Assembly: GCA_016125505.1 (NCBI GenBank)
Contig: WGLP01000005.1
Span: 1 to 64,000, forward strand
Direction of reading: 5' to 3'
Length of the DNA stretch: 64,000 nucleotides
Source of the DNA: Gammaproteobacteria bacterium
GTDB taxonomy: Bacteria; Pseudomonadota; Gammaproteobacteria; UBA6429; Thiohalophilaceae
Position 1 is the first letter of the stretch. Each line of letters opens with the position of its first letter. Positions 9,001-18,021 of the stretch are shown one piece after another. A model generated the notes under the pieces. The model saw only the letters and a list, made by a program, of their open reading frames with translations. It searched no databases and was not told the origin of the DNA. The position numbers were made by a program, and so were the translations under genes.

Positions 9001-9238
9001 GACCGCAACTGCCATCATTGCCGGCCTGCTGCCGATCATGTGGGGCGGCGGCACCGGCAGCGATGTCATGAAGCGGATTGCGGCGCCGATGATCGGCGGC
9101 ATGTTTTCCGCCACCGTGCTGTCGCTGCTGGTGCTGCCGGTGGTGTATGGCTGGGTGCTGCTGCTGCAAGAACAGCGCAGAAAGCCAGGGCCGGCAAATG
9201 ACGGTGGGACTGAAATCGAACCGGTGTCGGTCGACTGA
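6059..9238 (+). CDS. cusA: Heavy-metal RND efflux pump (CusA family)
   Basis: 1059 residues, the normal size of HME-RND transporters. The N-terminal transmembrane helix is at about residues 12-33. Signatures include AIPDLSDVQVIVFTKYPGQ, the proton-relay Asp in GAMIDGAIVMVENAHK in helix 4, and the periplasmic IDMLSTGIKTPIGIKVSG stretch whose Met belongs to the copper-binding triad of CusA. Twelve transmembrane helices fall in two blocks. It exports Cu(I)/Ag(I) using the proton gradient. It is last in a tight overlapping cusFCBA set, and a small gene follows 10 bases after its stop. Monovalent copper or silver is the best guess from the CusF partner and Met residues; a divalent-metal pump is less likely. 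Confidence 0.92.
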   Translation: MIRTLIDASLKNRFLVLIATLLVVFAGVQAMRSMPLDAIPDLSDVQVIVFTKYPGQAPQVVEDQVTYPLTTALLSVPNTKVVRGYSFFGFSMVYVIFKDGTDMYWARSRVLEYLNYATDRLPRGVSPQLGPDATGVGWIYEYALVDKTGQHDLAQLRSIQDWYLRYPLQTVEGVSEVASIGGYVKQYQVEVRPDALLAYNISLDKVRRAIQRSNNDVGGRLVEMGETEYMVRGLGYIKSISDLENVPVGVDANGTPVYLKQVANIHLGPELRRGVAELDGQGEVAGGVVVMRYGGNALTTIEAVRKKLDELKKGLPPGVEIVPVYDRGNLIERAVSNLKDKLIEESIVVALICVLFLMHARSALVAIASLPVGVLIAILIMRWQGLSANIMSLGGIAIAIGAMIDGAIVMVENAHKHLEHLNDTADGKARWQAIASASKEVGPALFFSLLIITVSFLPVFTLQAQEGRLFAPLAFTKTYSMAGAALLAVTLIPVLMGLLIRGRIPSEENNIINIWLRRLHAPALERAVRHRKTTVLLALLVLAATVWPVMHTGSEFMPPLDEGDILYMPTTYPGISITKAKELLQQTDKILKTFPEVQSVFGKAGRADTATDPAPLSMLETTIRLKPRDQWPDPHKTTKQLMHEMDQAIHFPGLANAWTYPIKTRIDMLSTGIKTPIGIKVSGPDLNVLQQVAGDIENKLKTLPDTLSAFADKAAGGYYLDFDIDREAAARYGLTVGDVQDVLQSAIGGMNVTETVEGLQRYPVNLRYPRELRDNIESLKRVLIPTPGGAQIPLSLVASLQLRRGPPSVKTEDATPNAWIYVDIKTSDIGGYVARAKQLVDREVKLPAGYTMTWSGQFEYMQRAAERLQMVVPVTLLVIFLLLYFNFRNFTAPLVVMLSIPFALAGGFWLVWALGYNLSVAVAVGFIALAGVSAEIGVLVLTFIDQAVAKRREENRGQLTSTDIVGAVLFGTTRRVRPIAMTATAIIAGLLPIMWGGGTGSDVMKRIAAPMIGGMFSATVLSLLVLPVVYGWVLLLQEQRRKPGPANDGGTEIEPVSVD

Positions 9239-9248
9239 GGGGGTAATC

Positions 9249-9572
9249 ATGGTTCAAATCATTCCTTCCGAGATTTTCGTTCAGCCGCCTGAGATCAAGA
9301 CTATCAGGGAAGTAAAGGGGCCGGTTCGGACACAGCAAACCGGCGCGGTTGCCGAACAGGCTGCACAACAGGAAGTGGCGGAGCAAGTCGGGCACCTGCC
9401 GGCCGGCCATCCAAACCGGGAGCAGGTGCACGCAAAGCAAGAGCGCAGAACGTATTGCCGTCGCATTTATCACCGGCAGGTACTGGAAGAGTTGCGATCC
9501 AACGTGGAACGTCGTCGGCACGACGAGGAGGGATGGGCAGGCCCGGTCACGCATATCGACGAAGAGGTTTAA
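9249..9572 (+). CDS. Hypothetical charged protein downstream of cusA
   Basis: 107 residues, starting 10 bases after cusA behind GAGGGGG. It is not recognised. The protein has no signal peptide or membrane segment. It is rich in Gln, Glu and Arg, with a helical C-terminal half (YCRRIYHRQVLEELRSNVERRRHDEE). Its close spacing to cusA suggests cotranscription and an accessory cytoplasmic role. Confidence 0.55.
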   Translation: MVQIIPSEIFVQPPEIKTIREVKGPVRTQQTGAVAEQAAQQEVAEQVGHLPAGHPNREQVHAKQERRTYCRRIYHRQVLEELRSNVERRRHDEEGWAGPVTHIDEEV

Positions 9573-9631
9573 GCATCTGATCCATGCGGTCAGGTATTGG
9601 ATGGATTTCAATCAGGAAAAAGGAGATTGAG

Positions 9632-9973
9632 ATGGGAAAAGGCGAGGGGTATTGTAAGGTCGTCGCAATCGTGCGAGGCGAATCCCTGGAAAATGTGGAG
9701 CAGCGTCTCCAGCAACTGGGTGTGCCCGGAATCACCGTGACATGCGTCAAGGGTTATGGCGAGTATGCCGATTTTTACAGCCGCGATTGCATGACGGAGC
9801 ATGTCCGGGTCGAGATATTCACCTCTGCCGCACGGGCCGAGAATGTCGCACAGGGCATCATCGATGCGGCCCACTCCGGCGTGGCGGGCGACGGCATCGT
9901 GGCCGTGCTGCCGGTCAGCAAGATTTACCGTATCCGCCAGCGCGCTGAAATTCGGCCGGAACAATTCGAGTAG
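9632..9973 (+). CDS. PII-like signalling protein linked to metal efflux
   Basis: 113 residues from the ATG at 9632, behind AGGAGATTGAG. It has the PII (GlnB) core: KVVAIVRGESLENVEQRLQQLGVPGITVTCVKGYG, then VRVEIF, and the C-terminal GDGIVAVLPVSKIYRIR. The T-loop lacks the YRGAEY element and its uridylylated Tyr, so it is not a classical nitrogen PII protein. A divergent PII group (called PII-NG) is known beside RND metal efflux genes, and this gene's position after cusA matches. It probably senses a nucleotide or small ligand and binds a partner in the efflux or copper ATPase system; that partner is unknown. Confidence 0.75.
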   Translation: MGKGEGYCKVVAIVRGESLENVEQRLQQLGVPGITVTCVKGYGEYADFYSRDCMTEHVRVEIFTSAARAENVAQGIIDAAHSGVAGDGIVAVLPVSKIYRIRQRAEIRPEQFE

Positions 9974-10063
9974 CCATCACGATACCACTCATTCTGCCGA
10001 GGAAAACATGATAACGAGCTGTGAGACCAGTGCTGCAAATGATAATAACGTCAGGAGGTCGAT

Positions 10064-10732
10064 ATGACGGGTCGGCAATACGAAGAAACGGACGTTCTGG
10101 AAAGGGCTGATGCCGCTTTTGCCGAAGCAATGGCCGATGCGCTGGACGTGCGCGAGCATGAAACCGGAAACCACTCCAGACGGGTGGCATGCCATACCCT
10201 GGTGCTGGCCAGACGTTTCATCAGCGACCCGAACCGGTTGCGCCATATATATTGGGGCGCGCTGATGCACGACATTGGCAAGATCGGCGTACCCGAGTCG
10301 ATACTGCTGAAACCGGGCGCATTGAACGAGGCGGAATGGGAGGTAATGCGCACGCATCCGGAAAAGGGGCATCGCATCATTGCGCAAATCCCCGGAATGG
10401 CGGATGCAGCAGAAATCGTGCTTAGCCACCAGGAGCGTTTCGACGGCAGTGGATATCCGCGCGGATTGCATGATGAACAGATACACCTTGGCGCGCGGCT
10501 GCTTGCCGTGATCGATACCCTGGATGCAATCACTTCCGACCGTCCCTACCGCAAGGGACGTTCGTTCGATCATGCTCGCGACGAAATCGCCGGCATGAGC
10601 GGAAAGCAATTCGATCCGCAGGCGGTGGAGGCTTTTATGGCGGAGGAGACGACATTGCGAAAAATGGTAGAGGATATGTGCATGCAATCGCACGACCCGG
10701 CAATCCTGCCTAACACAAGGAGCATCTCATGA
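10064..10732 (+). CDS. HD-GYP domain phosphodiesterase
   Basis: 222 residues behind AGGAGGTCGAT. HD-GYP landmarks are intact: [45 protein letters not shown], and [15 protein letters not shown]. Such proteins hydrolyse c-di-GMP to pGpG/GMP at a di- or tri-metal centre. There is no receiver or sensor domain, so it is a stand-alone enzyme. Its stop overlaps the copA start (ATGA), an arrangement that couples a c-di-GMP enzyme to a copper ATPase. A decayed copy of the C-terminal third lies at 21973-22111. Confidence 0.85.
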   Translation: MTGRQYEETDVLERADAAFAEAMADALDVREHETGNHSRRVACHTLVLARRFISDPNRLRHIYWGALMHDIGKIGVPESILLKPGALNEAEWEVMRTHPEKGHRIIAQIPGMADAAEIVLSHQERFDGSGYPRGLHDEQIHLGARLLAVIDTLDAITSDRPYRKGRSFDHARDEIAGMSGKQFDPQAVEAFMAEETTLRKMVEDMCMQSHDPAILPNTRSIS

Positions 10733-13131
10733 CAGCTAACATGGACCCGGTCTGCGGCATGACGGTAAAACCCGAATCGCCGCATCATTACGCATACCAC
10801 GGCACCGAATACGGCTTCTGCAGCGCGAAGTGCCTGGCCAAATTCCAGGCGGCGCCCGAGACTTACCTGAACAAACCGGCGGCAGGTGAAGCGCCCCCGC
10901 CCAAACCTGCCGGGACGGTCTACACCTGCCCCATGCATCCGGAAATCCGTCAGCCTGGACCCGGTGCCTGCCCCAAGGGCGGCATGGCGCTGGAACCGGA
11001 AACGCCAACGATTTCCACGACGGTCGAATACACCTGCCCGATGCATCCCGAGATCGTGCGCAGCGAACCCGGTTCCTGTCCGATCTGCGGCATGGCGCTC
11101 GAACCACGCAACGCAGCCACCGAAGACAACAGCGAACTTCACGACATGACGCGCCGCTTCTGGTTCAGCGTAGTGCTGGCGTTGCCGGTGTTCGTGCTGG
11201 CGATGGGGGCTGACCTGATGCCGCAGGCATTGCCGGGCTTTTTGTCGATGCGCGTGTTGCAATGGATCGAGTTCGCGCTGGCCACGCCCGTGGTGCTATG
11301 GAGTGGCGCGCCGCTGTTCCAGCGCGGCTGGGCCTCGCTGGTCAACCGCCATCTCAATATGTTCACCTTGATCGGGCTCGGCGTCGGCGTGGCCTGGACA
11401 TACAGCATGGTTGCGTTGCTGCTGCCGGGTATCTTCCCGCCACTGATGCGTGCGGCGGACGGCACCGTACCGGTCTACTTCGAGGCTGCTGCCGTGATCA
11501 CGGCGCTGGTGTTGCTGGGGCAGGTGATGGAACTGCGCGCACGCAGCCAGACCAGTGCGGCGATCAAGCTGCTGCTCGGGCTGGCACCGAAGACCGCGCG
11601 CATTGTGCGCGACGATGGCAAGGAAGAAGACATTCCGCTCGAACAGGTGCAGCCGGGCGACACGCTGCGCGTGCGCCCCGGCGAGAAGGTGCCGGTGGAT
11701 GGCGTGGTGCTCGAAGGTACGAGCGCGCTCGACGAATCCATGGTCACCGGCGAGCCGATCCCGGTCGAAAAGACCTCGGGCGCAAAGCTGATCGGCGCGA
11801 CCGTGAACGGCACCGGAAGTCTGTTGATGCGCGCGGAGAAAGTCGGCAGCGATACACTGCTCGCGCAGATCGTGCGCATGGTCAGCGAGGCACAGCGTTC
11901 GCGCGCGCCGATCCAGCGCCTGGCCGACGTTGCCTCCGGCTATTTCGTGCCGGCGGTGGTACTGTCTGCGCTGGTTACGCTGGTGGTGTGGTGGCTGGTC
12001 GGGCCCGAGCCACGCCTGACCCACGCCATCGTCAACGCGGTGGCCGTGCTGATCATCGCCTGTCCGTGTGCGCTCGGTCTAGCCACACCGATGTCGATCA
12101 TGGTCGGCACCGGGCGCGGCGCCACGGCTGGCGTGTTGATCAAGAACGCCGAGGCGCTGGAAGTGATGGAGAAGGTCGATACGCTGGTGGTCGACAAGAC
12201 CGGCACGCTGACCGAAGGCAAGCCCAAGCTGGTATTGGTGCAGCCTGTCGACGGTTTCAGCGAGGATGAGGTGCTGCGGCTCGGCGCCAGCCTGGAGCGC
12301 GCCAGCGAACATCCGCTGGCGGCTGCCATCGTCAACGGCGCGGACGAAAGGAAACTGCCGCTTGCGCAGGTGAGCGACTTCGCATCATTTACCGGCAAAG
12401 GCGTGTCCGGCACGGTCGATGGCCGCAGCGTCGCGCTCGGCAACCTGAAACTGTTCGAGCAACTGCAGATCGCCGCAGGCGAATTGCCGGCGCGCGCCGA
12501 GGCATTGCGCAGCGAAGGCCAGACCGTGATGTTGCTCGCGATAGACGGCAAAGCCGCCGGACTGCTCGACGTGGCCGACCCGGTCAAGGCCTCGACCCTG
12601 GAAGCGGTGCAGGCGCTGCATGCGGAAGGCATACAGGTCATCATGCTGACCGGCGACAACCGCGCCACGGCCGCAGCGGTGGCGAAGAAACTCGGCATCG
12701 ACCGCGTCGAAGCCGAAGTGCTGCCCGAACAGAAGGCGGCCGTCGTCAAACAGTTGCAGGCCGAAGGCCGCATTGTGGCGATGGCCGGCGACGGCATCAA
12801 CGATGCACCCGCCCTCGCGCAGGCGCAGGTCGGCATCGCGATGGGCACCGGAACCGACGTGGCGATGGAAAGTGCGGGCGTCACGCTGGTCAAGGGCGAC
12901 CTGCGCGGTATCGTGCGCGCGGTGCGCCTCTCCCGCGCGACTATGAAGAACATCCGCCAGAATTTGTTCTTCGCCTTCGTCTACAACATGCTCGGCGTGC
13001 CGGTCGCGGCCGGCGTGCTGTATCCATTCTTCGGGCTGTTACTGTCGCCGATCATTGCGGCAGCGGCGATGAGTTTCAGTTCGGTGTCGGTGATTACCAA
13101 TGCGCTGCGGCTGCGACATGTAAAGCTTTAA
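10729..13131 (+). CDS. copA: Copper-translocating P1B-type ATPase with YHS and metal-binding N-terminus
   Basis: 800 residues. The N-terminus has a YHS domain (DPVCGMTVK ... YGFCSAKC) and two heavy-metal-binding modules of the form YTCPMHPEI...CGM. In the first module the second site reads CPKGGM, so one Cys is lost; the second reads CPICGM and is intact. There is no HMA domain. Later motifs are TGEPIPVEK, the membrane [10 protein letters not shown] copper site, [10 protein letters not shown] with the phosphorylated Asp, [14 protein letters not shown], and [13 protein letters not shown]. It pumps Cu(I) from the cytoplasm to the periplasm, where CusF/CusCBA can take over. Translationally coupled to the HD-GYP gene. 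Confidence 0.93.
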   Translation: MTANMDPVCGMTVKPESPHHYAYHGTEYGFCSAKCLAKFQAAPETYLNKPAAGEAPPPKPAGTVYTCPMHPEIRQPGPGACPKGGMALEPETPTISTTVEYTCPMHPEIVRSEPGSCPICGMALEPRNAATEDNSELHDMTRRFWFSVVLALPVFVLAMGADLMPQALPGFLSMRVLQWIEFALATPVVLWSGAPLFQRGWASLVNRHLNMFTLIGLGVGVAWTYSMVALLLPGIFPPLMRAADGTVPVYFEAAAVITALVLLGQVMELRARSQTSAAIKLLLGLAPKTARIVRDDGKEEDIPLEQVQPGDTLRVRPGEKVPVDGVVLEGTSALDESMVTGEPIPVEKTSGAKLIGATVNGTGSLLMRAEKVGSDTLLAQIVRMVSEAQRSRAPIQRLADVASGYFVPAVVLSALVTLVVWWLVGPEPRLTHAIVNAVAVLIIACPCALGLATPMSIMVGTGRGATAGVLIKNAEALEVMEKVDTLVVDKTGTLTEGKPKLVLVQPVDGFSEDEVLRLGASLERASEHPLAAAIVNGADERKLPLAQVSDFASFTGKGVSGTVDGRSVALGNLKLFEQLQIAAGELPARAEALRSEGQTVMLLAIDGKAAGLLDVADPVKASTLEAVQALHAEGIQVIMLTGDNRATAAAVAKKLGIDRVEAEVLPEQKAAVVKQLQAEGRIVAMAGDGINDAPALAQAQVGIAMGTGTDVAMESAGVTLVKGDLRGIVRAVRLSRATMKNIRQNLFFAFVYNMLGVPVAAGVLYPFFGLLLSPIIAAAAMSFSSVSVITNALRLRHVKL

Positions 13132-13144
13132 TAAGGAGAGAAGC

Positions 13145-13681
13145 ATGAAACACCTGAAAACGACGCTCGCTCTACTGCTTGTGCTTATCCTGGGCGCTGG
13201 TCTGTTCATCTGGTCGGGAGTCTATAACCCTGGCGCCGACAACCCGCACTGGAAAATTACTTACGCCATTCTGCAAAATGTGCGTGATCGTGCCATCGCA
13301 AACCATGCTTCCGGAATCACGCTGCCTGCCAATCTCGATGATCCAAAACTGATCCTGAAAGGTGCTGGCCAATACGCAGCGATGTGCACCGATTGTCATC
13401 TGGCTCCCGGCAAGAAGAGTTCCGAAATGCGTCCCGGCCTGTATCCCCAGCCGCCTAATCTGAGCAAGGTTCACGTGGATATGCGAGAAGCATTCTGGGT
13501 CATCAAGCACGGCCTCAAAATGACTGCAATGCCGGCCTGGGGGACGAGCCACGACGACGCGACGATCTGGAGCATCGTTGCCTTTTTGCAGCAGCTGCCA
13601 AACATGACTTCCGACCAATATAAAAGCATCGTTGCAAAAGCACCACCGGACGAGGACATGGCAGATGACCATCAACATTGA
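13145..13681 (+). CDS. Membrane-anchored monoheme cytochrome c
   Basis: 178 residues behind AAGGAGAGAAGC, 13 bases after copA. The N-terminal hydrophobic segment (LALLLVLILGAGLFIWSGV) looks like an uncleaved anchor. A class I heme site CTDCH lies in YAAMCTDCHLAPG, with distal Met candidates in MTAMPAWG. Similar cytochromes accompany copper ATPases and may carry electrons for periplasmic copper oxidation; that role is inference. The next gene starts close after its end. Confidence 0.8.
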   Translation: MKHLKTTLALLLVLILGAGLFIWSGVYNPGADNPHWKITYAILQNVRDRAIANHASGITLPANLDDPKLILKGAGQYAAMCTDCHLAPGKKSSEMRPGLYPQPPNLSKVHVDMREAFWVIKHGLKMTAMPAWGTSHDDATIWSIVAFLQQLPNMTSDQYKSIVAKAPPDEDMADDHQH

Positions 13682-13712
13682 TGCAGCGCACATGGGTGCG
13701 ACGGAGACGACG

Positions 13713-14456
13713 ATGGATAAATGGGTGAAAGGGCGGGTGATCGCCATACGGCGCTGGAACGAGCAGTTGTTTTCGCTGCAAGTCGATGCGGAGGTGGCGC
13801 CATTCGAAGCTGGCCAATTTTCCAAGCTGGCACTTGATGTAGACGGGGTGACCATCGAACGCCCATATTCCTTTGTCAACGCACCCGCGGACACTCCGCT
13901 GGAATTTTATTTCATCGTTGTGCCGGACGGCCCGCTCAGCGGGCACTTGTCCGCATTGCAGCCCGGCGCCGCGATTAGGGTGCTGGCGCGGGCCGCCGGT
14001 TTCCTCACGCTGTCGGAGGTGCCGGACGGAGAAAGCCTGTGGTTGCTGTCCACCGGCACCGGCATTGGTCCGTTTCTCAGCATTTTGAAGACTGATGTGC
14101 CGTGGCGCAGGTTCAGACAAGTAGTGCTGGTGCACGCGGTGCGTCATGCCAGCGACCTGAGCTACGGCGATACCATCCGGGACATCGCGCAGGACCATTC
14201 CGGGCAATTCCGCTTTATACCTTTTGTCAGCCGTGAAGACACCGGCTATGCGCTGCAGGCGCGCATACCCGAGGCCATCGCCGATGGCCGCCTGCAAGCC
14301 AGAGCCGGCGTTGTGTTGTCGGCGGACAGGTCGCAAGTGATGTTGTGTGGCAATCCGGGGATGGTGCGGGACACTATCGAGGTTTTAACTGCGCTGGGCC
14401 TGAAGAAGAACCGCCGGCGCGATCCGGGGCAGATCACGATGGAGACATACTGGTAG
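13713..14456 (+). CDS. Ferredoxin/flavodoxin-NADP+ reductase-like flavoprotein
   Basis: 247 residues from the ATG at 13713 (GGAGACGAC upstream). Earlier in-frame starts at 13665 and 13692 would add a non-conserved extension. The FAD-binding barrel has ERPYSFVNAP and the NAD(P) domain has STGTGIGPFLSIL and VMLCGNPGMVRDT. It ends METYW, with the aromatic C-terminus typical of bacterial Fpr enzymes. It moves electrons between NADPH and ferredoxin or a similar carrier. Its partners may be the flavoprotein that follows or the Rieske protein at 18148. Confidence 0.82.
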   Translation: MDKWVKGRVIAIRRWNEQLFSLQVDAEVAPFEAGQFSKLALDVDGVTIERPYSFVNAPADTPLEFYFIVVPDGPLSGHLSALQPGAAIRVLARAAGFLTLSEVPDGESLWLLSTGTGIGPFLSILKTDVPWRRFRQVVLVHAVRHASDLSYGDTIRDIAQDHSGQFRFIPFVSREDTGYALQARIPEAIADGRLQARAGVVLSADRSQVMLCGNPGMVRDTIEVLTALGLKKNRRRDPGQITMETYW

Positions 14457-14514
14457 CGGGAAATTGTTTACGGCTGATGTGGTGCTGAAACAGGTTATGC
14501 ATTGGAGATAAACC

Positions 14515-15690
14515 ATGTTGATAGTAGACCAGATACAGCAGGCAAACACAGATGCAACCATCCAGATTGCTGGTGCGGGTCCGTCCGGACTGGCGGCTGC
14601 GATCACTCTCTCCCGGGCTGGGCGGCGCGTGGTGGTGCACGAAGCACAGCGGGAAGTGGGCTACCGCTTCCAGGGCGATCTGCAAGGCCTGGAGAACTGG
14701 TCTACGGAACTGGACGTGGTGGAAATGCTGCAGGAAGCTGGACTGGCCACCGATTTTACGAGCACTCCCTGCCGCGAGGGAATTGCTTTCGATGCATGGG
14801 ACAAGCCTTATGAAATCAAGAGTCCTGTTCCGCTATTTTATCTGGTGGAACGCGGGCCGGGGGCAGCAAGCCTGGACACGGCATTGCTCAGACAGGCGGT
14901 TGGACTGGGTGTGGAAGTGCGTTTCAACAGTCGGTTGGAACAGGTTGGGGGCGCAGGAATTCTCGCTATCGGTCCCAAGGCTGCAGACGCCATCGCCGTA
15001 GGCTACCACTTCGACACCACGATGGAAGATGGCTTCTGGGTGATCTGCGATGACGAACTCGCGCCCAAGGGCTACGCCTATTTGCTGGTCATGAACGGCA
15101 AGGGCACCGTCAAGAGCTGCATGTTTTCCGGATTCAAGCAGGAAAAACTCTACGTTGAGCGGACGGTTTCCGCTTTTCAAAAACTGGTGGGTCTGGAAAT
15201 GCAAAATCCACGGGCCCATGGCGGGGTAGGCAACTTCCATATCCCCTCATCCGCTTACGGCGGCCGCCATCCGCTGGTGGGAGAGCAAGCCGGAATTCAG
15301 GACACTCTTTGGGGATTCGGCATGCGCCTAGCGATCACCTCGGGGATATTGGCTGCCCGCAGCTTATTGGAAAGCAAAAATTACGATGCTTTTTGGCATC
15401 AAAAATTGCGACCACAATTGCAGGCATCGGTGGTCAATCGTGTGATTTACAGCATGCTGGGCAACCGTGGATATCGCTGGTTCCTGCTGCGCCAATTGGC
15501 TGGCAAAACGGATATTAGGCGTTTTCTCCGTGGCATATATGCGCCGTCATGGTGGCATCGTGCACTGTTGCCTTGGGCACAAAGGCGGTACCAGTCGAGT
15601 CGCAAGGACAGCAGTTGCAACCATGTCGACTGCACCTGCGTCTGGTGCCGCTGCGGGCGCAGCACAGATGCAATGGATGAGCGTAGTTGA
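14515..15690 (+). CDS. FAD-dependent oxidoreductase of the geranylgeranyl reductase type with Cys-rich tail
   Basis: 391 residues. A Rossmann FAD site IAGAGPSGLAAAITLSRAG lies at about residues 18-36, followed by a second FAD region GDLQGLENW and the C-terminal GFGMRLAITSGILAARSL, which matches the FAD-binding GD/A region of geranylgeranyl-reductase-like enzymes. These reduce isoprenoid chains or related lipids. Unusually, the last about 25 residues contain CNHVDCTCVWCRCG, five Cys plus a His, a likely metal-binding appendix. It lies in the copper island next to an Fpr-like reductase, so a redox partnership is plausible. Confidence 0.7.
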   Translation: MLIVDQIQQANTDATIQIAGAGPSGLAAAITLSRAGRRVVVHEAQREVGYRFQGDLQGLENWSTELDVVEMLQEAGLATDFTSTPCREGIAFDAWDKPYEIKSPVPLFYLVERGPGAASLDTALLRQAVGLGVEVRFNSRLEQVGGAGILAIGPKAADAIAVGYHFDTTMEDGFWVICDDELAPKGYAYLLVMNGKGTVKSCMFSGFKQEKLYVERTVSAFQKLVGLEMQNPRAHGGVGNFHIPSSAYGGRHPLVGEQAGIQDTLWGFGMRLAITSGILAARSLLESKNYDAFWHQKLRPQLQASVVNRVIYSMLGNRGYRWFLLRQLAGKTDIRRFLRGIYAPSWWHRALLPWAQRRYQSSRKDSSCNHVDCTCVWCRCGRSTDAMDERS

Positions 15691-15850
15691 ATAGAACTGA
15701 TTATGTTATTGACTTATGTGTTGGACGCAGGTGTACAAGCACAAATCCATGGCGAAGGAGAGGGGAATCACGCTGCTGACTGGAAAGGACGGGCGGTTCG
15801 CGCCATGGCCCGGGCATGCAGTGCAAATCAACCAACATCAAGGAGCGGAC

Positions 15851-16060
15851 ATGAAAAAGACTGACGAGATCACGCCGAATAAAACAGCCCCAGTGGCCGG
15901 TACACACGCTGACAGCGATATTCCGCCGGAGGTGCGACACAACATGATTGCCACTACCGCCTATTACCTGGCGGAGTGCCGCGGCTTCTCAGACGGCTGC
16001 GAATTGGAAGACTGGTTGGCGGCCGAGGCCGAAATTGAGCACCGCCTAAAGCAGGACTGA
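15851..16060 (+). CDS. DUF2934-type small protein
   Basis: 69 residues from the ATG at 15851, with AAGGAGCGGAC upstream. The core MIATTAYYLAECRGFSDGCELEDWLAAEAEIE matches the DUF2934 pattern (IA--AYY-AE-RGF--G-E-DWL-AE-E). It is a small soluble protein without known function, often found singly in proteobacterial stress or metal loci. Confidence 0.7.
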   Translation: MKKTDEITPNKTAPVAGTHADSDIPPEVRHNMIATTAYYLAECRGFSDGCELEDWLAAEAEIEHRLKQD

Positions 16061-16143
16061 TTAGGAGTTCATGTCAACTTGCGGCGTAATGACCAATGCG
16101 TATTACGCCGCAAGAGGGCTGATTTCGATCGAGGAGGTGGAAA

Positions 16144-16545
16144 ATGACAGTCATCGAACTGGCCAGACAGGCAGGAGTGACGCCCGATGTTATTCGCTAT
16201 TACGCACGCATTGGATTGCTCAAGCCGAAACGCAATCCGGCCAACAACTATAAACAGTTTTCTGACGGCGACCTGAAATATGTGCGGTTTATCCGCCGCG
16301 CACAGCGCCTGGGGTTCACCTTGGCCGAAATCGCCGAAATCATTAAAAAAAGCCGTCAGGGCAATGCCCCTTGCCCGATGGTACGAGAAACCATCGAGCG
16401 GCGTATCGAAGAGAACAGCCGTGCCTTGACGGAGATGATTGCCCTGCAGGACAGGATGGAGCGTGCGCTGGCCCAATGGAAAACCATGCCGGACGGGATG
16501 CCGGACGGTCATGCGATATGCGTACTGATCGAGGCGATTGAATGA
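16144..16545 (+). CDS. MerR-family metal-responsive regulator
   Basis: 133 residues with GAGGAGGTGGAAA upstream. The N-terminal winged helix has TVIELARQAGVTPDVIRYYARIGLLKP and YKQFSDGDLKYVRFIRRAQRLGFTLAEI. A dimerisation helix follows, and there are two Cys in the effector region (NAPCPMVRE and HAICVLIE), which suggests a thiol-bound metal. The length and Cys layout are closest to zinc/cadmium/copper-type MerR members rather than MerR itself. Target promoters are not visible by eye. The next gene on the strand is the cyclopropane synthase. Confidence 0.8.
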   Translation: MTVIELARQAGVTPDVIRYYARIGLLKPKRNPANNYKQFSDGDLKYVRFIRRAQRLGFTLAEIAEIIKKSRQGNAPCPMVRETIERRIEENSRALTEMIALQDRMERALAQWKTMPDGMPDGHAICVLIEAIE

Positions 16546-16644
16546 GCATGATGATTGAACTGTGCTCCGCCCGTGGGTTATCAAATTGAGGCTTGAGGCT
16601 TGAGGCTCGGGTGCTGTTTTGCCAAGTTACAAAGGAGTCATGCC

Positions 16645-17967
16645 ATGAACACCAAACAGAGGGAGCCGGCCCCTGTCGACGACACGGACACAAGCAGGGC
16701 GAGGCAAATCCTTTCGCGCATATTCCAGAATTACAGCGGCAATCTGGCGATCCGATTATGGAACGGCGAAACGCTAAGGCTTGGCGCAGACTCACCTGAG
16801 GCGACGTTGGTTTTTCACCATGCGTACCCGTTGCGCGACATCGTTCTGTTCCGCGATCCGCTACATTTGGCCGAAGACTATTTCGCGGGAAAGGTAAGCA
16901 TGGAAGGGGATATCTACACCATCCTCAGGTTAAAGGATCATCTCCGGTCGTTGAAAATATCTGCCCGCGAGAAGAGCATTCTCGTGGGCAGAGCCATTTT
17001 TCTGAGGGACGGATCAGGGAAAAGTGCTCAAATGCCCGTAATTCCCCAAGCGTCGTCGTCAAGGTTAGGCAGTCGCTTTGGCCACTCGAAAACCACCAAC
17101 CGCAATGCCATCGCATTCCACTACGACGTTTCCAACGATTTCTACAGCCTGTGGCTGGACCGGCAAATGATCTATTCCTGCGCATATTTCGAGGGTGCCG
17201 AAGCAAGCCTGAATCAGGCCCAGGAGGACAAGCTGGATCATATCTGCCGCAAATTGCGCCTCAAGCCTGGCGATCGCTTCCTTGATATTGGTTGCGGATG
17301 GGGGGCGCTTATCCGCTGGGCGGCGCGACATTACGGCGTTCGTGCTCACGGTGTCACCCTGAGTTACAACCAGTACGAATATGCCCAACGCAGGATTCTG
17401 GAAGAAGGATTGCAGGAACAGGTGACAGTGGAATTTAAGGATTATCGGGATATGGATGGCGAGGCATGCTTTGACAAAATCGCGAGCGTGGGAATGTTCG
17501 AGCATGTGGGACTCAAAAACCTGCCCGTTTATTTCGCCACAGTCAACCGGTTGTTGAAGCCTGGCGGGCTGTTTTTGAACCATGGCATTACCCAGGACGA
17601 GGAAGGCTGGAAAAAGACGGTATCGACAAAATTCATCAACCGCTATGTATTCCCCGATGGAGAGTTGGATACAGTGAGCAATATACAACGCGCGATGGAA
17701 CGCAGCCATTTCGAGATTATTGATGTGGAGGGGTTGCGTGCCCATTATGTCCTCACCCTGCGCCATTGGGTCAGGCGTCTGGAGGAGCACCGGAAAGAAG
17801 CGCTGCAACATGTCAGTGAGGCCACCTACCGGGTATGGCTCCTGTACATGGCGGCCTGTGCGCTCCAGTTCGAAGCGGGAGAAATAGGCGTCTATCAGAT
17901 TCTGGCAGCGAAGCGTGGGACGTGGCCGGTGCCGGCGCCTCTTACGCGACGGGACATTTATTGCTGA
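16645..17967 (+). CDS. cfa: Cyclopropane-fatty-acyl-phospholipid synthase family methyltransferase
   Basis: 440 residues from the ATG at 16645, preceded by AAAGGAGTCATGCC; an in-frame upstream start lacks a ribosome site. The N-terminal domain (IRLWNGETLRLG ... DYFAGKVSMEGDIY) and the SAM-binding domain (FHYDVSNDFYSLWLD, DIGCGWGAL, KIASVGMFEHVG) match CFA synthases. The enzyme adds a methylene bridge to unsaturated membrane lipids, a known protection under acid or metal stress. It follows a MerR-family regulator that may control it. Confidence 0.88.
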   Translation: MNTKQREPAPVDDTDTSRARQILSRIFQNYSGNLAIRLWNGETLRLGADSPEATLVFHHAYPLRDIVLFRDPLHLAEDYFAGKVSMEGDIYTILRLKDHLRSLKISAREKSILVGRAIFLRDGSGKSAQMPVIPQASSSRLGSRFGHSKTTNRNAIAFHYDVSNDFYSLWLDRQMIYSCAYFEGAEASLNQAQEDKLDHICRKLRLKPGDRFLDIGCGWGALIRWAARHYGVRAHGVTLSYNQYEYAQRRILEEGLQEQVTVEFKDYRDMDGEACFDKIASVGMFEHVGLKNLPVYFATVNRLLKPGGLFLNHGITQDEEGWKKTVSTKFINRYVFPDGELDTVSNIQRAMERSHFEIIDVEGLRAHYVLTLRHWVRRLEEHRKEALQHVSEATYRVWLLYMAACALQFEAGEIGVYQILAAKRGTWPVPAPLTRRDIYC

Positions 17968-18021
17968 GCCATGAAAGCAATGCAAGATGCTTCGCGATTT
18001 GGGAGAGGACGCAGTTCCGTT

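Noticed and set aside
5525..9250. Long open frames on the minus strand opposite cusA
   Set aside because: They lie entirely opposite a conserved transporter gene; GC-rich codon bias opens the opposite strand. No family similarity was seen.
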